Part shown: positions 34,659-43,048 of the stretch, piece by piece
Numbering within the stretch: position 1 is the stretch's first letter
Layout: every line of letters starts with the position of its first letter
NCBI GenBank assembly: GCA_947630815.1
Contig: CANRJD010000002.1
Location: forward strand, 1 to 63,298
Reading direction: 5' to 3'
Length of the DNA: 63,298 bases
Source of the DNA: an uncultured Akkermansia sp.
GTDB lineage: Bacteria > Verrucomicrobiota > Verrucomicrobiia > Verrucomicrobiales > Akkermansiaceae
Translations under genes and position numbers: made by a program
Notes under the pieces: model-generated
What the model was told of the DNA's origin: nothing
Database searches by the model: none
What the model saw: the letters and a program-made list of their open reading frames with translations, nothing else

Positions 34659-36425
34659 TCAGAAGCTCGTTTTACGCAGCAGATTCGGTTCCTTACAATG
34701 CAAAGCCCATAGAATGGGATCAATCACACGATTGGGATGCACAACGCCATCCGGGGGCGCCAGATGGATTTGCCCGCGGTCATCCGTGAAGAGCTCCGGC
34801 GCACCGCCGAATGAACTCACGGCGAAATAGTGCACATTGGTCGATATGGCCTCTGCGTTCATGCAGATATTCGGCGATATACTGAAAAGCAGCTCGCGCA
34901 AGCGCTTCGAATTGACATCGGCAAACTTCGGCTGAAACTGCCCACTGCGCACGCTCGGCAACAACGGCTCCGCCCCAAGTAGCTCCTGCCACGTGTCACT
35001 CTTGCCGATTATCACTGCCAACGGCACATCCAACTTCTTTTCCGGCCGCAAACGCAACGCTGCTCGCAATCGCATTTCCATCTCGGAAAGCATGAGCGCT
35101 TGGCGTTCTTGCCTAGGCTGCCTGCCCAGCCTCTTGGTATCTTTTGAGCTCTTTATCACTTTGCTAAATGCAATATCCACCGTTGGATCAAAAAGGAACA
35201 GAATGGCCGAAGCAGCCTCCAAATGACCAGTCGCCAGCTCATGCTCACCGTTATCCGGATCGTAACTGGAGCCGGCCGTGTCATACACAACCATGGTATA
35301 TGTTTTCTTGGAACGGCTGAGGTTGTACACAAAAGGGCGAGGCGCGCGAACATATTGCCCCCTCTTCCACACATCATGGTACAGGGCGCTTTCCGCCGTC
35401 GTTGGCTCCAGATAGGCATCCTGCGGACCGGAGGCGTTGAACAATTTGACGCGCATAGAATTAAGCGGGGCATTGCCGGATGAGTCAGCATCGCGAAACG
35501 CTATTCCAAACTCCCGCGACAGCGCATACTCCAGCTCGTGCAGCATCGTAGTCAGGTAGTATGTCTTGCCGGCATTCACCATCCCCACCAGTGGGAATAT
35601 CATTTGGCGACTACTCTCGAAAAAAGGCGGCAACTTGTGATGACACCACGGGCAAGCATATTCCCGAACACTCAAGCCCATGGCATCCACCGGCACCCCT
35701 TGCTGATCCACATTGACAGGTGTGAATCGCCGTGAGGCGCTCTTGCCCAATATATTATCTCCCATGAGTTTCGGGTGCGACGAGATCGCCATGGCGTGCG
35801 AGAGTGGAAATCTCTGCCAACAGTGCGGACAGCATATTTCCTTGTCTTCCTTCCCTTCCATCCACGCTGCTGTCGCGGGCGTAGTCGCTGGACGAGAACT
35901 CTTGGGGATCTCTCCACTCTCCTCCATCACAAAACGCACCACATCCAAAATATCCCTCAACTCAAACGCGCAAGAGGAGATCCCTTTGAATAGCACCAAC
36001 GTCTTATCCACCAGATCAACCGGTATTCTTGCAAGGTCGCGAAGCCTCATGACCGCGCTCCATTGACCCGTCGTCTTGTCGTAGGCATACCATTCATCGG
36101 GGTCAAAACTGCCGAAATCTGGAAGTTGACTTTCATCTCCGTTCCACACGACAAAGCACCCTCCCGCCAAAACCAACAAGTTGAGCATACCAGGCCGCAC
36201 TTCAGCCTCCTGCTGGAGATTTTGTCCATTCAGCGAATAACTGCTAATCGTGGAATGCGGAAAAAAACGGCACATTCCTTCCCGCATGGCAAAGGAGCCC
36301 CCGGACTCAGCCCTCATCATACAACGAAACACATTCCCCTGTCCACGCCCTATTGTCATAAACGGTGCGTCGGCCATCCTCAATTTTTTGCTCAAACAAT
36401 CAAAGATGTACAATTTGTTACTCAT
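34659..36425 (-). CDS. TRAFAC-like GTPase with FHA-like N-terminus and zinc-ribbon-type CxxC motifs
   Basis: This 588-residue protein starts at 36425 (MSNKLYIFDCLSKKL), chosen for the promoter just upstream. The first 120 residues look FHA-like: FMTIGRGQGNVF, then SSYSLNGQNL and FVVWNGD. Two CxxC pairs (CPHC near 195, CPWC near 255) could form a zinc ribbon. The GTPase domain has the P-loop GMVNAGKT (K287), the switch motif D382TAG and the base-recognition motif GKSD (K475, D477). It resembles the TRAFAC-like (double-GTPase type) proteins paired with GAP1. As first gene of the operon it is likely the signal-responsive switch that acts with the two membrane partners at the inner membrane. Confidence 0.8.
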   Translation of the reverse strand: MSNKLYIFDCLSKKLRMADAPFMTIGRGQGNVFRCMMRAESGGSFAMREGMCRFFPHSTISSYSLNGQNLQQEAEVRPGMLNLLVLAGGCFVVWNGDESQLPDFGSFDPDEWYAYDKTTGQWSAVMRLRDLARIPVDLVDKTLVLFKGISSCAFELRDILDVVRFVMEESGEIPKSSRPATTPATAAWMEGKEDKEICCPHCWQRFPLSHAMAISSHPKLMGDNILGKSASRRFTPVNVDQQGVPVDAMGLSVREYACPWCHHKLPPFFESSRQMIFPLVGMVNAGKTYYLTTMLHELEYALSREFGIAFRDADSSGNAPLNSMRVKLFNASGPQDAYLEPTTAESALYHDVWKRGQYVRAPRPFVYNLSRSKKTYTMVVYDTAGSSYDPDNGEHELATGHLEAASAILFLFDPTVDIAFSKVIKSSKDTKRLGRQPRQERQALMLSEMEMRLRAALRLRPEKKLDVPLAVIIGKSDTWQELLGAEPLLPSVRSGQFQPKFADVNSKRLRELLFSISPNICMNAEAISTNVHYFAVSSFGGAPELFTDDRGQIHLAPPDGVVHPNRVIDPILWALHCKEPNLLRKTSF

Positions 36426-36438
36426 ACGTCCGGCATGT

Positions 36439-36467
36439 GTTATATCACGCCCGCCATGCACAGTCAA
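36439..36467 (-). promoter_or_regulatory. Predicted promoter of the GTPase operon (TTGACT-17-TATAAC)
   Basis: Minus-strand TTGACT (36467-36462), 17-base spacer, TATAAC (36444-36439), 13 bases before the ATG at 36425. Confidence 0.65.
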
Positions 36468-36478
36468 GCCGCTTCTGC

Positions 36479-37095
36479 ATGGGCAAACGCATTTTCTAAT
36501 GCGGTTGCCGCACACGTGTCCCAATAAAATCTTCTTTGGGCTCATTCAACCCATTCCTCATGCGTTTCTTATGGATGAAGGAAGTAGGTCAGTAAGACAG
36601 CAAACGTCGCCAAGTTCGGGCGCAACGCGCCGAATTCCGCAAGTTGACTCACCGCCGCCCCATCGGCCTGGTTGCTTCGGAGTCGCCTCACGACTGTTGC
36701 TTCGGAGTCGCCCCACGACTCCTCACCCCTGCGGGGCAAAAGCTACGCTTTTGGCCAAACTGACTTGCCTCCGCCGGACGTTTTCCCGCGCAACGCGCGC
36801 GAATCCCTCAATCGTACATCGTACATCCAACATCGTACATAGGCAGTCGCCTCGCGGCTGCCTGGGGCCGTCGTCAGTTTTCACCCTTCGGGCAGCGCAT
36901 CCGCGCTGTCCATACGCACTTACCGCCGTCGTGCGTGTTGTACATCCAACATCGTACATAGGTGGCATTTTGCTGCCTAAGGCTCAGTAATCTCGCGCAT
37001 AGCGCGCTAGCTTTCAAATCGTCAATCGTAAATAACCAACGACTTATGCTGTATGATATGCCGTTAACTACCTGTTGGAGGTACTTTCCCTTGGG
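36479..37095. repeat. Mosaic repeat region upstream of the GTPase operon and psd
   Basis: No gene. It opens with a GGCAAACGCATT/AATGCGGTTGCC hairpin (36483-36510), then ACACGTGTCCCAATAAAATC, which is the inverse of 14315-14350. From 36660 it carries the inverse of the hairpin chain at 26641-26890 (TTGCTTCGGAGTCGCC twice, then GGGGCAAAAGCTACGCTTTT). It ends with heptamers (36812-36842, 37015-37033) and the inverse lead-in module ending near 37095. Confidence 0.75.
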
Positions 37096-37130
37096 ACGGA
37101 TGTGCGGTTGCCCTTGATCGGAGCTAATGC

Positions 37131-37160
37131 TTGACTGACGGGGAGATGCTATGGTACACT
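37131..37160 (+). promoter_or_regulatory. Predicted psd promoter (TTGACT-18-TACACT)
   Basis: TTGACT (37131-37136), 18 bases, TACACT (37155-37160), eight bases before the ATG at 37169. The in-frame ATG at 37151 is inside the promoter and cannot be the start if this promoter is used. Confidence 0.6.
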
Positions 37161-37168
37161 CCGCGACC

Positions 37169-38068
37169 ATGAAGGAAACCTCGCCGGTTATTTTTTTCAA
37201 TCGCTATACGCAGCAGGCAGAAGAGGAGAAAATTCTCGGCGAGCGCTCGCTACGCTGGGTGTATGGGACGGGCTGCGGGCGGGTAGCGCTTCATCTGCTG
37301 ATCAAGCGTGGCGTCTTTTCGCGGCTCCTGGGACTCTGGCAGAGTACGCGCCGCAGTGCACGCAGAATTCCCGCCTTCATCCGCGATTACAACATCAATA
37401 CCGATGAGGTGTTGCGCCCCCTCGAAAGTTTTTCCTCCTTCAATGACTTTTTCATTCGCGAACTCAAGCCGGAAGCGCGTCCCATCTGCCCCGAACCATA
37501 CCTCGCTCTGCCGGCGGATGGTCGTCACCGCGGCTGGCAAGATGCCTCTGCCATTCACGGCGTGTATGTCAAGGGGCAAAGCTTCGATTTACCGGCTCTG
37601 CTGGGCAGTCCGGAGCTAGCGAAGCACTTTGCGCATGGGGCTCTTTTACTCTCGCGTCTCTGCCCGGTAGATTACCACCGTTTTCATTTTCCGGCGGACG
37701 GAGTGGCGGAGGCAGCGGTGCATCTGCCGGGCGCTCTGGCGAGTGTAGCGCCGTTTTGCCTGCGCCGGAGACTGGATTGGCTGTGGCGGAACCAGCGTCA
37801 ACTCACCCTGCTGCACACGGAGGATATCGGAGATGTTGCCATCATTGCCATCGGTGCCACCGGGGTAGGCTCCATTCACCAAACGTACATCCCGGGGCAA
37901 GCGGTACACAAGGGAGATCAGCAAGGTTACTTCTGTTTCGGCGGCTCCACGGTCATTTGTCTCTTTGAACCGGGGCGCATACAAATGGACGCAGATCTGC
38001 TGGAGCAGACTGAACACGGCTGCGAACTGTACGCACACATCGGCGATCATTTTGCTCGTCGTGTATGA
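37169..38068 (+). CDS. psd: Phosphatidylserine decarboxylase proenzyme
   Basis: This 299-residue membrane-associated enzyme makes phosphatidylethanolamine from phosphatidylserine. It opens NRYTQQAEEEKILGERSLRW as in the longer (Chlamydia-like) branch. Conserved parts include SFSSFNDFFIRELK, a catalytic His region LSRLCPVDYHRFHFPADG, and GATGVGSI. The self-cleavage site lies in FGGSTVICLF, where the Ser of GGST becomes the pyruvoyl group; the usual motif is LGST. Cleavage would give a large beta chain and a small alpha chain of about 45 residues. It is followed closely by the convergent xseA. Confidence 0.94.
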   Translation: MKETSPVIFFNRYTQQAEEEKILGERSLRWVYGTGCGRVALHLLIKRGVFSRLLGLWQSTRRSARRIPAFIRDYNINTDEVLRPLESFSSFNDFFIRELKPEARPICPEPYLALPADGRHRGWQDASAIHGVYVKGQSFDLPALLGSPELAKHFAHGALLLSRLCPVDYHRFHFPADGVAEAAVHLPGALASVAPFCLRRRLDWLWRNQRQLTLLHTEDIGDVAIIAIGATGVGSIHQTYIPGQAVHKGDQQGYFCFGGSTVICLFEPGRIQMDADLLEQTEHGCELYAHIGDHFARRV

Positions 38069-38076
38069 GCGGCGGA

Positions 38077-39420
38077 TCAGCTCTGAATCTCGGTTCTTGC
38101 CGTCAATTCTCCCTCGGACAGGCTGATGCGCAATCTCGTACCTGCCGGTGCATCCTGCGCACGGCGCAGCAGTTTACCATTTTCAGTGCGTACCAGAGCG
38201 AAGCCACGCTTGAGCGCATGTGACGGACTGGCGGCGGCAAGCCTCTCCTCGTGCACACTGAGGCAGGCTTTCCATTGATCCACTCGTGCCCGAGCCCCTA
38301 ATCGGAGTGCGCGCTGAGCAGTCTGCAGGCGCTCATCAGCACGTTCCAAAGCAGAGTGCAAGCGACCCACTTGAAGCCGAGCGCTATGCAGCGCGAGCTG
38401 GTGCGCCGCATTCTGCAAGCGGGCGTTGCAACCGCTGATCATCTCTTCGTGCAGTACATCCATGCGCTGGGTGAAGGGAACGAGCAACTCCAGAGGATGG
38501 CGCAATTTGCTTCGCTCCACCGCCAACAAACGCAAATGTGCCGTTTCCAGTGCACGCATCATCTGTTTGCGCAGGGTGAGAGCCTTGCTATCCAGCGTCT
38601 CCACCAGAGCGGCAGCATCCGGCGTAGTCAGCTCGATGGCAGCTGTCGGGGTGGGCGCCCTCAAGTCGGCTACAAAGTCGGCTATGGTAAAGTCTGTCTC
38701 ATGCCCGACGGCAGACACCACCGGTACACGACTGGCCGCGATCGCTCGCGCCAGCACCTCCTCATTGAAGCACCACAGATCCTCCAGAGAACCGCCCCCG
38801 CGCGCCAATATCACAAAATCCACCGGCGGCAGACCATAGCGCTCCGGCTCGCTCCACATCTGCACTGCACGCGCCAACCCACGCTCGGCTCCCTTCCCTT
38901 GCACCTGCACCGGCAGTAAATAAACCTGCACCCATGGCGCACGCTGCTCCAAGCGGTGCCGCATATCTTGAATGACGGCTCCGGTGGCCGAGGTGATGAG
39001 CCCAATGCGTTCCGGATAGCGTGGCAAGGATCGCTTGCGATCGGCAGAGAAAAGGCCCTCAGCCTCCAGCCTGCGCTTCATTTCCTCAAACTGTTGCTGC
39101 AACGAGCCGACTCCGGCCTCACGCACACGGTTCACCACAAATTGCAGGGATCCCCGCCCCTCCCATACCGTTGCACGCCCAGCCAATTCCACGCGCAACC
39201 CCTCGCGCAAAAGCACTCGACAAGCAGCAGCCTGGTAACGGTAAAACACACAGGCAAGCTGAGCCGTGGCATCCTTGAGCGTAAAATACACATGCCCACT
39301 TCCGGCGACCTTGCACGAACCTATCTCGCCTACGACTCGCGCTTCGCCCACATCACTCTCCACCGCATACTTGAGGCGCGCGAGCAGCTGTGTCACACTG
39401 CATGGCTTATTCTCACTCAT
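38077..39420 (-). CDS. xseA: Exodeoxyribonuclease VII large subunit
   Basis: This 447-residue subunit of the single-strand exonuclease has an N-terminal OB-fold (SVTQLLARLKYAVESDV, VVGEIGSCKVAGSGHVYFTL). The catalytic domain follows (LPRYPERIGLITSATGAVIQ, VDFVILARGGGSLEDLWCFN, PVVSAVGHETDFTIADFVAD, RAPTPTAAIE), then a long helical coiled region and the end SHALKRGFALVRTENG. The start at 39420 overlaps the previous gene by eight bases; earlier in-frame ATGs lie within that gene. No small subunit (xseB) is seen next to it. Confidence 0.95.
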   Translation of the reverse strand: MSENKPCSVTQLLARLKYAVESDVGEARVVGEIGSCKVAGSGHVYFTLKDATAQLACVFYRYQAAACRVLLREGLRVELAGRATVWEGRGSLQFVVNRVREAGVGSLQQQFEEMKRRLEAEGLFSADRKRSLPRYPERIGLITSATGAVIQDMRHRLEQRAPWVQVYLLPVQVQGKGAERGLARAVQMWSEPERYGLPPVDFVILARGGGSLEDLWCFNEEVLARAIAASRVPVVSAVGHETDFTIADFVADLRAPTPTAAIELTTPDAAALVETLDSKALTLRKQMMRALETAHLRLLAVERSKLRHPLELLVPFTQRMDVLHEEMISGCNARLQNAAHQLALHSARLQVGRLHSALERADERLQTAQRALRLGARARVDQWKACLSVHEERLAAASPSHALKRGFALVRTENGKLLRRAQDAPAGTRLRISLSEGELTARTEIQS

Positions 39421-39748
39421 GGCTGGGATAAAGGGTAACATTGGGATCCTGCCACGCAGGGTCGTACCCTCTCGCGTAGCTGAAAAGGTCGCGATGAAGG
39501 TAAGCGTACGGCTCAGCGTCGGGCGCAACTCTCTGCGCAACTGCCGCATTCAGCGCACCTGCCATCTTCTGCATCATTTTCAGGGTAAGACGACGCCCTT
39601 GGCGCGCACGTTGCACTTGCTTGTGCGTGAGTTGAGCAGCCAGACCCGCCGCCTGCACCAAATCATGATTCTCCAGCCCCCAACAACGCAGCAGTCCATC
39701 CAGCCTCTGCGTGCCGTATTCTCTCTCCTGACTCATCTCTTCTCTCAT
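39413..39748 (-). CDS. Small HTH-like protein of unknown function
   Basis: This is 111 residues from the ATG at 39748, two bases after the preceding gene; an ATG at 39736 (MSQERE) is also plausible. The centre (LAAQLTHKQVQRARQGRRLT followed by LKMMQKMAGALNAAV) resembles a lambda-repressor-type helix-turn-helix. The C-terminal third (PYAYLHRDLFSYARGYDPAW) is Tyr/Asp-rich and unusual. It sits between a lipoprotein NlpC/P60-like gene and xseA, overlapping the latter. It may be a small DNA-binding protein; the target is unknown. Confidence 0.62.
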   Translation of the reverse strand: MREEMSQEREYGTQRLDGLLRCWGLENHDLVQAAGLAAQLTHKQVQRARQGRRLTLKMMQKMAGALNAAVAQRVAPDAEPYAYLHRDLFSYARGYDPAWQDPNVTLYPSHE

Positions 39749-39750
39749 TG

Positions 39751-40269
39751 CTAATAACCCGGGATATGCCGCACCTTGAACCCTGTGCAGCGACGAGAGG
39801 AAAGGTACCACCGAGGACCTACCCCGCGCCCGCTTCCTGTCGTATCAAAACGCGCACCGGCTATGATGAGAAACACGTGCCCTTGCTTCGCGTACACGGT
39901 GAGCCATTTCCCAAATCCCGGTCTGCCCCAGCGTAAAAAATCACTGGAAGTCGGGTGCGCACCTTTTTTTAGCATGCCCGCTTCGCGCAGGACAAAAGCA
40001 ACCGACCCGGAGCAGTCATATGCATTGTCACGATGCCGCCCATGTCCCCCCCCGCGCCGGTACGGCTTACCCACTATTTTGTTGGCAGCGGCAATGGCGC
40101 GTTTTATGCGTTTTGGAGCCGCACTGGGCGCTACTGCTCTTCCCCTCACCAGTCGTACGCTGTAGCCCCTATGGTACACGTAATGGGGGGTGTACACGTC
40201 CCTCTCGTGGGTCTGACAACTCGTCAGCACGAGCAAAATGGCTATCAGCATTGCTAGGACCTTTTTCAT
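39751..40269 (-). CDS. NlpC/P60-like lipoprotein
   Basis: This 172-residue protein has a lipoprotein signal MKKVLAMLIAILLVLTSCQT, with the acylated Cys in LTSC. The domain that follows shows the NlpC/P60 pattern: ANKIVGKPYRRGGG, the catalytic cysteine in AYDCSGSVAFVL, and the catalytic histidine in QGHVFLIIAG. A third polar residue would come from the segment just after. Such proteins cleave peptidoglycan peptide bonds in the periplasm. The start is ATG 40269; the preceding GTG is in frame. It is the first gene of a small operon with an HTH-like gene and xseA. Confidence 0.85.
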   Translation of the reverse strand: MKKVLAMLIAILLVLTSCQTHERDVYTPHYVYHRGYSVRLVRGRAVAPSAAPKRIKRAIAAANKIVGKPYRRGGGHGRHRDNAYDCSGSVAFVLREAGMLKKGAHPTSSDFLRWGRPGFGKWLTVYAKQGHVFLIIAGARFDTTGSGRGVGPRWYLSSRRCTGFKVRHIPGY

Positions 40270-40286
40270 CACAAACGACCGTTAGA

Positions 40287-40315
40287 ATTCTACCATACGA
40301 CGCCCTATCTCGCAA
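40287..40315 (-). promoter_or_regulatory. Predicted promoter of the NlpC/P60-xseA operon (TTGCGA-17-TAGAAT)
   Basis: Minus-strand TTGCGA (40315-40310), 17 bases, TAGAAT (40292-40287), 17 bases before the ATG. Confidence 0.6.
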
Positions 40316-40381
40316 GCTCAATGAATCCGCATCGGTCACAACACGCAAAATATCAACAATCATAAATTGCAATCAACTCGT

Positions 40382-40410
40382 TTGACAACTCCCATAAGAA
40401 TGGGTAGAAT
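40382..40410 (+). promoter_or_regulatory. Predicted promoter of the GH36-like gene (TTGACA-17-TAGAAT)
   Basis: Perfect TTGACA (40382-40387), 17 bases, TAGAAT (40405-40410), eight bases before the ATG. It closely resembles the promoters at 27355 and 45364. Confidence 0.72.
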
Positions 40411-40418
40411 GGCGCTGC

Positions 40419-43034
40419 ATGGAAAAACGTACAGCATTGGCAATTTTATGGGGTGTCCTCCTGCTGTTCCACCCATTTGTTGCGGTGGGGAATGCCGACA
40501 CACAAGCGAGCGGCGTGAAAAGGTCTGCATCGACCGAGACAGATCGAGGCAAAAATTCGGCAGTTCTTGATAACGACTGGATCACGGCCAATTTTGAAGT
40601 AGGAAAGGGTGGCGGCATTATTTTCGGAGGTCTCACCGAGAAGAAAAGCGGTAAGCAGCTGCTGAAACCTGGAACGGACATCTTCAGCGTGCAACCGGCC
40701 CACGGCAAAGCGACTACCTCGAAAGACATGAAGGTGCTGACATGGGAAACTCTGTCGCTCCCCGCGAATCCCACTGCGACGCGGGCGTCTGAAAGAGAAG
40801 GCGGCTGGGGGATACACGCCGTACTAGAGTCAAAGGACCACTCGTATCGGGTCGATTGGAAGGCGGTGTTGCGGAAGAACTCCCGCTATCTGCGCCAAGA
40901 GTTTACTATCTCAGCTCTGCGGGACACCTCGTTTACCTCTTTTACTCCGCTCCAATATGTGTTTTCCGATGAAGCGGGAACACCGGCCGTTTCCGGCAAT
41001 ACAACACATGGAAATTTAGTGCTCAGCCAACATCTTTTCGCCGGACTTGAAACGCCCATGTCCGTGATGAGTGTCGGTGGTCAGAGTGTGACCGCCAAGC
41101 AGGATCCCACTGCGTGGTCTCCGGAGTCTTTCGGAGATGTTTTCACAAGCGATATTCCGGAGGCTGTGCGGTCTGCCCAAGCCGATCTCTGCGCAGAGAC
41201 GGACGGACCCACTGCACGCTATGTGAAGGTGAGTGGCGGCGAAGTGCATTTCGCCCAAGGAGGAGAGTGCCGGGTAGAGCTCGCCTATGAAGGGGGATCT
41301 CATAAGCTCAACGTCATAGCTATAAGCCTCACGGACGCCACAGGCAAGATGGTGAGCTGCGATGCACACCGTGGCAGCACCGGAGAACAAAATGTCAACG
41401 CCAATTACACCTTGCAGGTTCCCTCCCCCGGAGCATATACCCTGCAATGTTGGGCAGAAAACAAAACAGAATCCATCACGGCACACGGCTCCCTGCGTCT
41501 TTCTCTCCCGCTGCGTCAGCAAACCGAGGGGGAGCATGATGCACTTCCGACAAATAATTTAGTGCGCGGGGAATGGGTACGCAAGACTACGCTACCGCGC
41601 GGCCGCAGCTGGACCGTTTCCACGGTGGTGGGACTGTTGGATCCGGAACAGCCACGTCGCTCCTTTTTGCGTTACAGTGAACGCGAACGCACCATACCCT
41701 ACCGCGTATTTGTGCACTACAACGATTGGTACGAAGTCGGCATACGCCTCCATGACAACAATGACCCGCGCCAGCGCACGTCGGATGCTATCTGGGAAGG
41801 CATATTGTCCCAATGGAGACGCGAGCTTTTCGACAAGAGAAAAACGCGCATCGACGCCTTTGTGATAGACGACGGTTGGGATGAATTTAACAGCCTCTGG
41901 GATTTTCATGTAGGCTTCCCGAATGGCTTTGCCAATATCAACCGCGCCGCTGCCAAAATGAACGCCGGCATTGGCACTTGGCTTGGGCCTGTGGGCGGTT
42001 ACGGACATTCCAAGGAACTCCGGCTCTCTTTCTGGAACAAGAAACACCCGAACAACCAGATCAACAATTTTAAACTCTCCAATCAAGAGTACTTCGACGC
42101 CTTTGTGCAGCGTTGCTCAGAGATGATCAAAAAATACGACATGCGATATTTCAAGTTTGATGGCATCTCGACGAAGTTTCACGCCAATGGTCCGGCAGAT
42201 TTGGAGGACGCAGAAGGCATCATCAGTGTCGTGACTGTGTTGCGGAAAAAAAGACCGGACATCTTCATCAACGCTACCGTTGGCACCTGGGCAAGCCCCT
42301 TCTGGTTTCACTTCGTGGATTCCGTCTGGCGACAGGAAAATGACTTCGGTCAAGCGGGCAATGCCGGTGACGAACGCGACCGCTGGATCACCTACCGCGA
42401 CAGGCTCGTGTACGAAGTCTTTGTTCAGGGCGCCCCGCTCTTCCCCATTAACTGCCTCATGACGCACGGCACGATCATCACCCGCAACGGTCCGCCGAAT
42501 GTGATGAGCAAAGACCCCGCCAACTGCGTGAAAGAAATGCGCGCCGCCTTTGGTTCCGGCTCCGGGTTGCAAGAGGTGTATGCTGATTCAGAGCTGCTCA
42601 ATCAACAGAACGGTATGTTGTGGGATGAACTCGCCTCCTGCATTGCATGGATCCGCCGCAATGCCGATGTGCTGGGAGATGTGCACTGGGTGGGCGGCAA
42701 CCCGTGGGATGGGAAGGATGGAAGCATTTACGGATGGGCAGCCTGGAACCCTTCCAAGTGCACCCTCACTCTGCGCAATTCTTCTGCATCTGCCAAATCC
42801 CTGCGCACCACGCTGCGCCAGCTCTTCGAAATCCCCAAAGGGAATCATGGAAAGATTAAGCTGACCAGCTCCTTTGCGGACCAACGTAAGCTCCCCGGTC
42901 TCATGGACGAGTTACTGGACGTGGATGCTGAACTGGAAATCTCGATGGAACCCGGCGAGGTCATCGTGATGGAGGGCAAGTCGGACAAGCCGAAAAAAAG
43001 CAAACAAAGAAAAAAGAGCAAGAAGAATCCGTGA
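40419..43034 (+). CDS. Exported GH36-like (clan GH-D) glycosidase
   Basis: This 871-residue protein has a signal peptide (TALAILWGVLLLFHPFVAVG) and a beta-rich N-terminal part. A possible carbohydrate-binding insert follows (about 265-370: YVKVSGGEVHFAQGGECRVE). The TIM-barrel shows VIDDGWDEF (D484, D485), the likely nucleophile D581 in YFKFDGIS, and a later WRQENDFGQAG segment. A C-terminal beta domain ends in a Lys-rich tail (KKSKQRKKSKKN). Clan GH-D enzymes include alpha-galactosidases and alpha-N-acetylgalactosaminidases; similar proteins in gut genomes are often loosely annotated as alpha-galactosidase or enterotoxin. The substrate is inferred to be an alpha-linked Gal or GalNAc of host glycans. 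Confidence 0.78.
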   Translation: MEKRTALAILWGVLLLFHPFVAVGNADTQASGVKRSASTETDRGKNSAVLDNDWITANFEVGKGGGIIFGGLTEKKSGKQLLKPGTDIFSVQPAHGKATTSKDMKVLTWETLSLPANPTATRASEREGGWGIHAVLESKDHSYRVDWKAVLRKNSRYLRQEFTISALRDTSFTSFTPLQYVFSDEAGTPAVSGNTTHGNLVLSQHLFAGLETPMSVMSVGGQSVTAKQDPTAWSPESFGDVFTSDIPEAVRSAQADLCAETDGPTARYVKVSGGEVHFAQGGECRVELAYEGGSHKLNVIAISLTDATGKMVSCDAHRGSTGEQNVNANYTLQVPSPGAYTLQCWAENKTESITAHGSLRLSLPLRQQTEGEHDALPTNNLVRGEWVRKTTLPRGRSWTVSTVVGLLDPEQPRRSFLRYSERERTIPYRVFVHYNDWYEVGIRLHDNNDPRQRTSDAIWEGILSQWRRELFDKRKTRIDAFVIDDGWDEFNSLWDFHVGFPNGFANINRAAAKMNAGIGTWLGPVGGYGHSKELRLSFWNKKHPNNQINNFKLSNQEYFDAFVQRCSEMIKKYDMRYFKFDGISTKFHANGPADLEDAEGIISVVTVLRKKRPDIFINATVGTWASPFWFHFVDSVWRQENDFGQAGNAGDERDRWITYRDRLVYEVFVQGAPLFPINCLMTHGTIITRNGPPNVMSKDPANCVKEMRAAFGSGSGLQEVYADSELLNQQNGMLWDELASCIAWIRRNADVLGDVHWVGGNPWDGKDGSIYGWAAWNPSKCTLTLRNSSASAKSLRTTLRQLFEIPKGNHGKIKLTSSFADQRKLPGLMDELLDVDAELEISMEPGEVIVMEGKSDKPKKSKQRKKSKKNP

Positions 43035-43048
43035 GTGCCGGATACAGT

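Noticed and set aside
36426..36545. GTPase start at 36545
   Set aside because: The first 40 codons would run through a repeat hairpin and the promoter; ATG 36425 begins the FHA-like domain.
36250..36990. Open frame running from the GTPase gene end into repeats
   Set aside because: It is made of the hairpin-chain repeat and antisense GTPase sequence; related frames appear at the other repeat copies.
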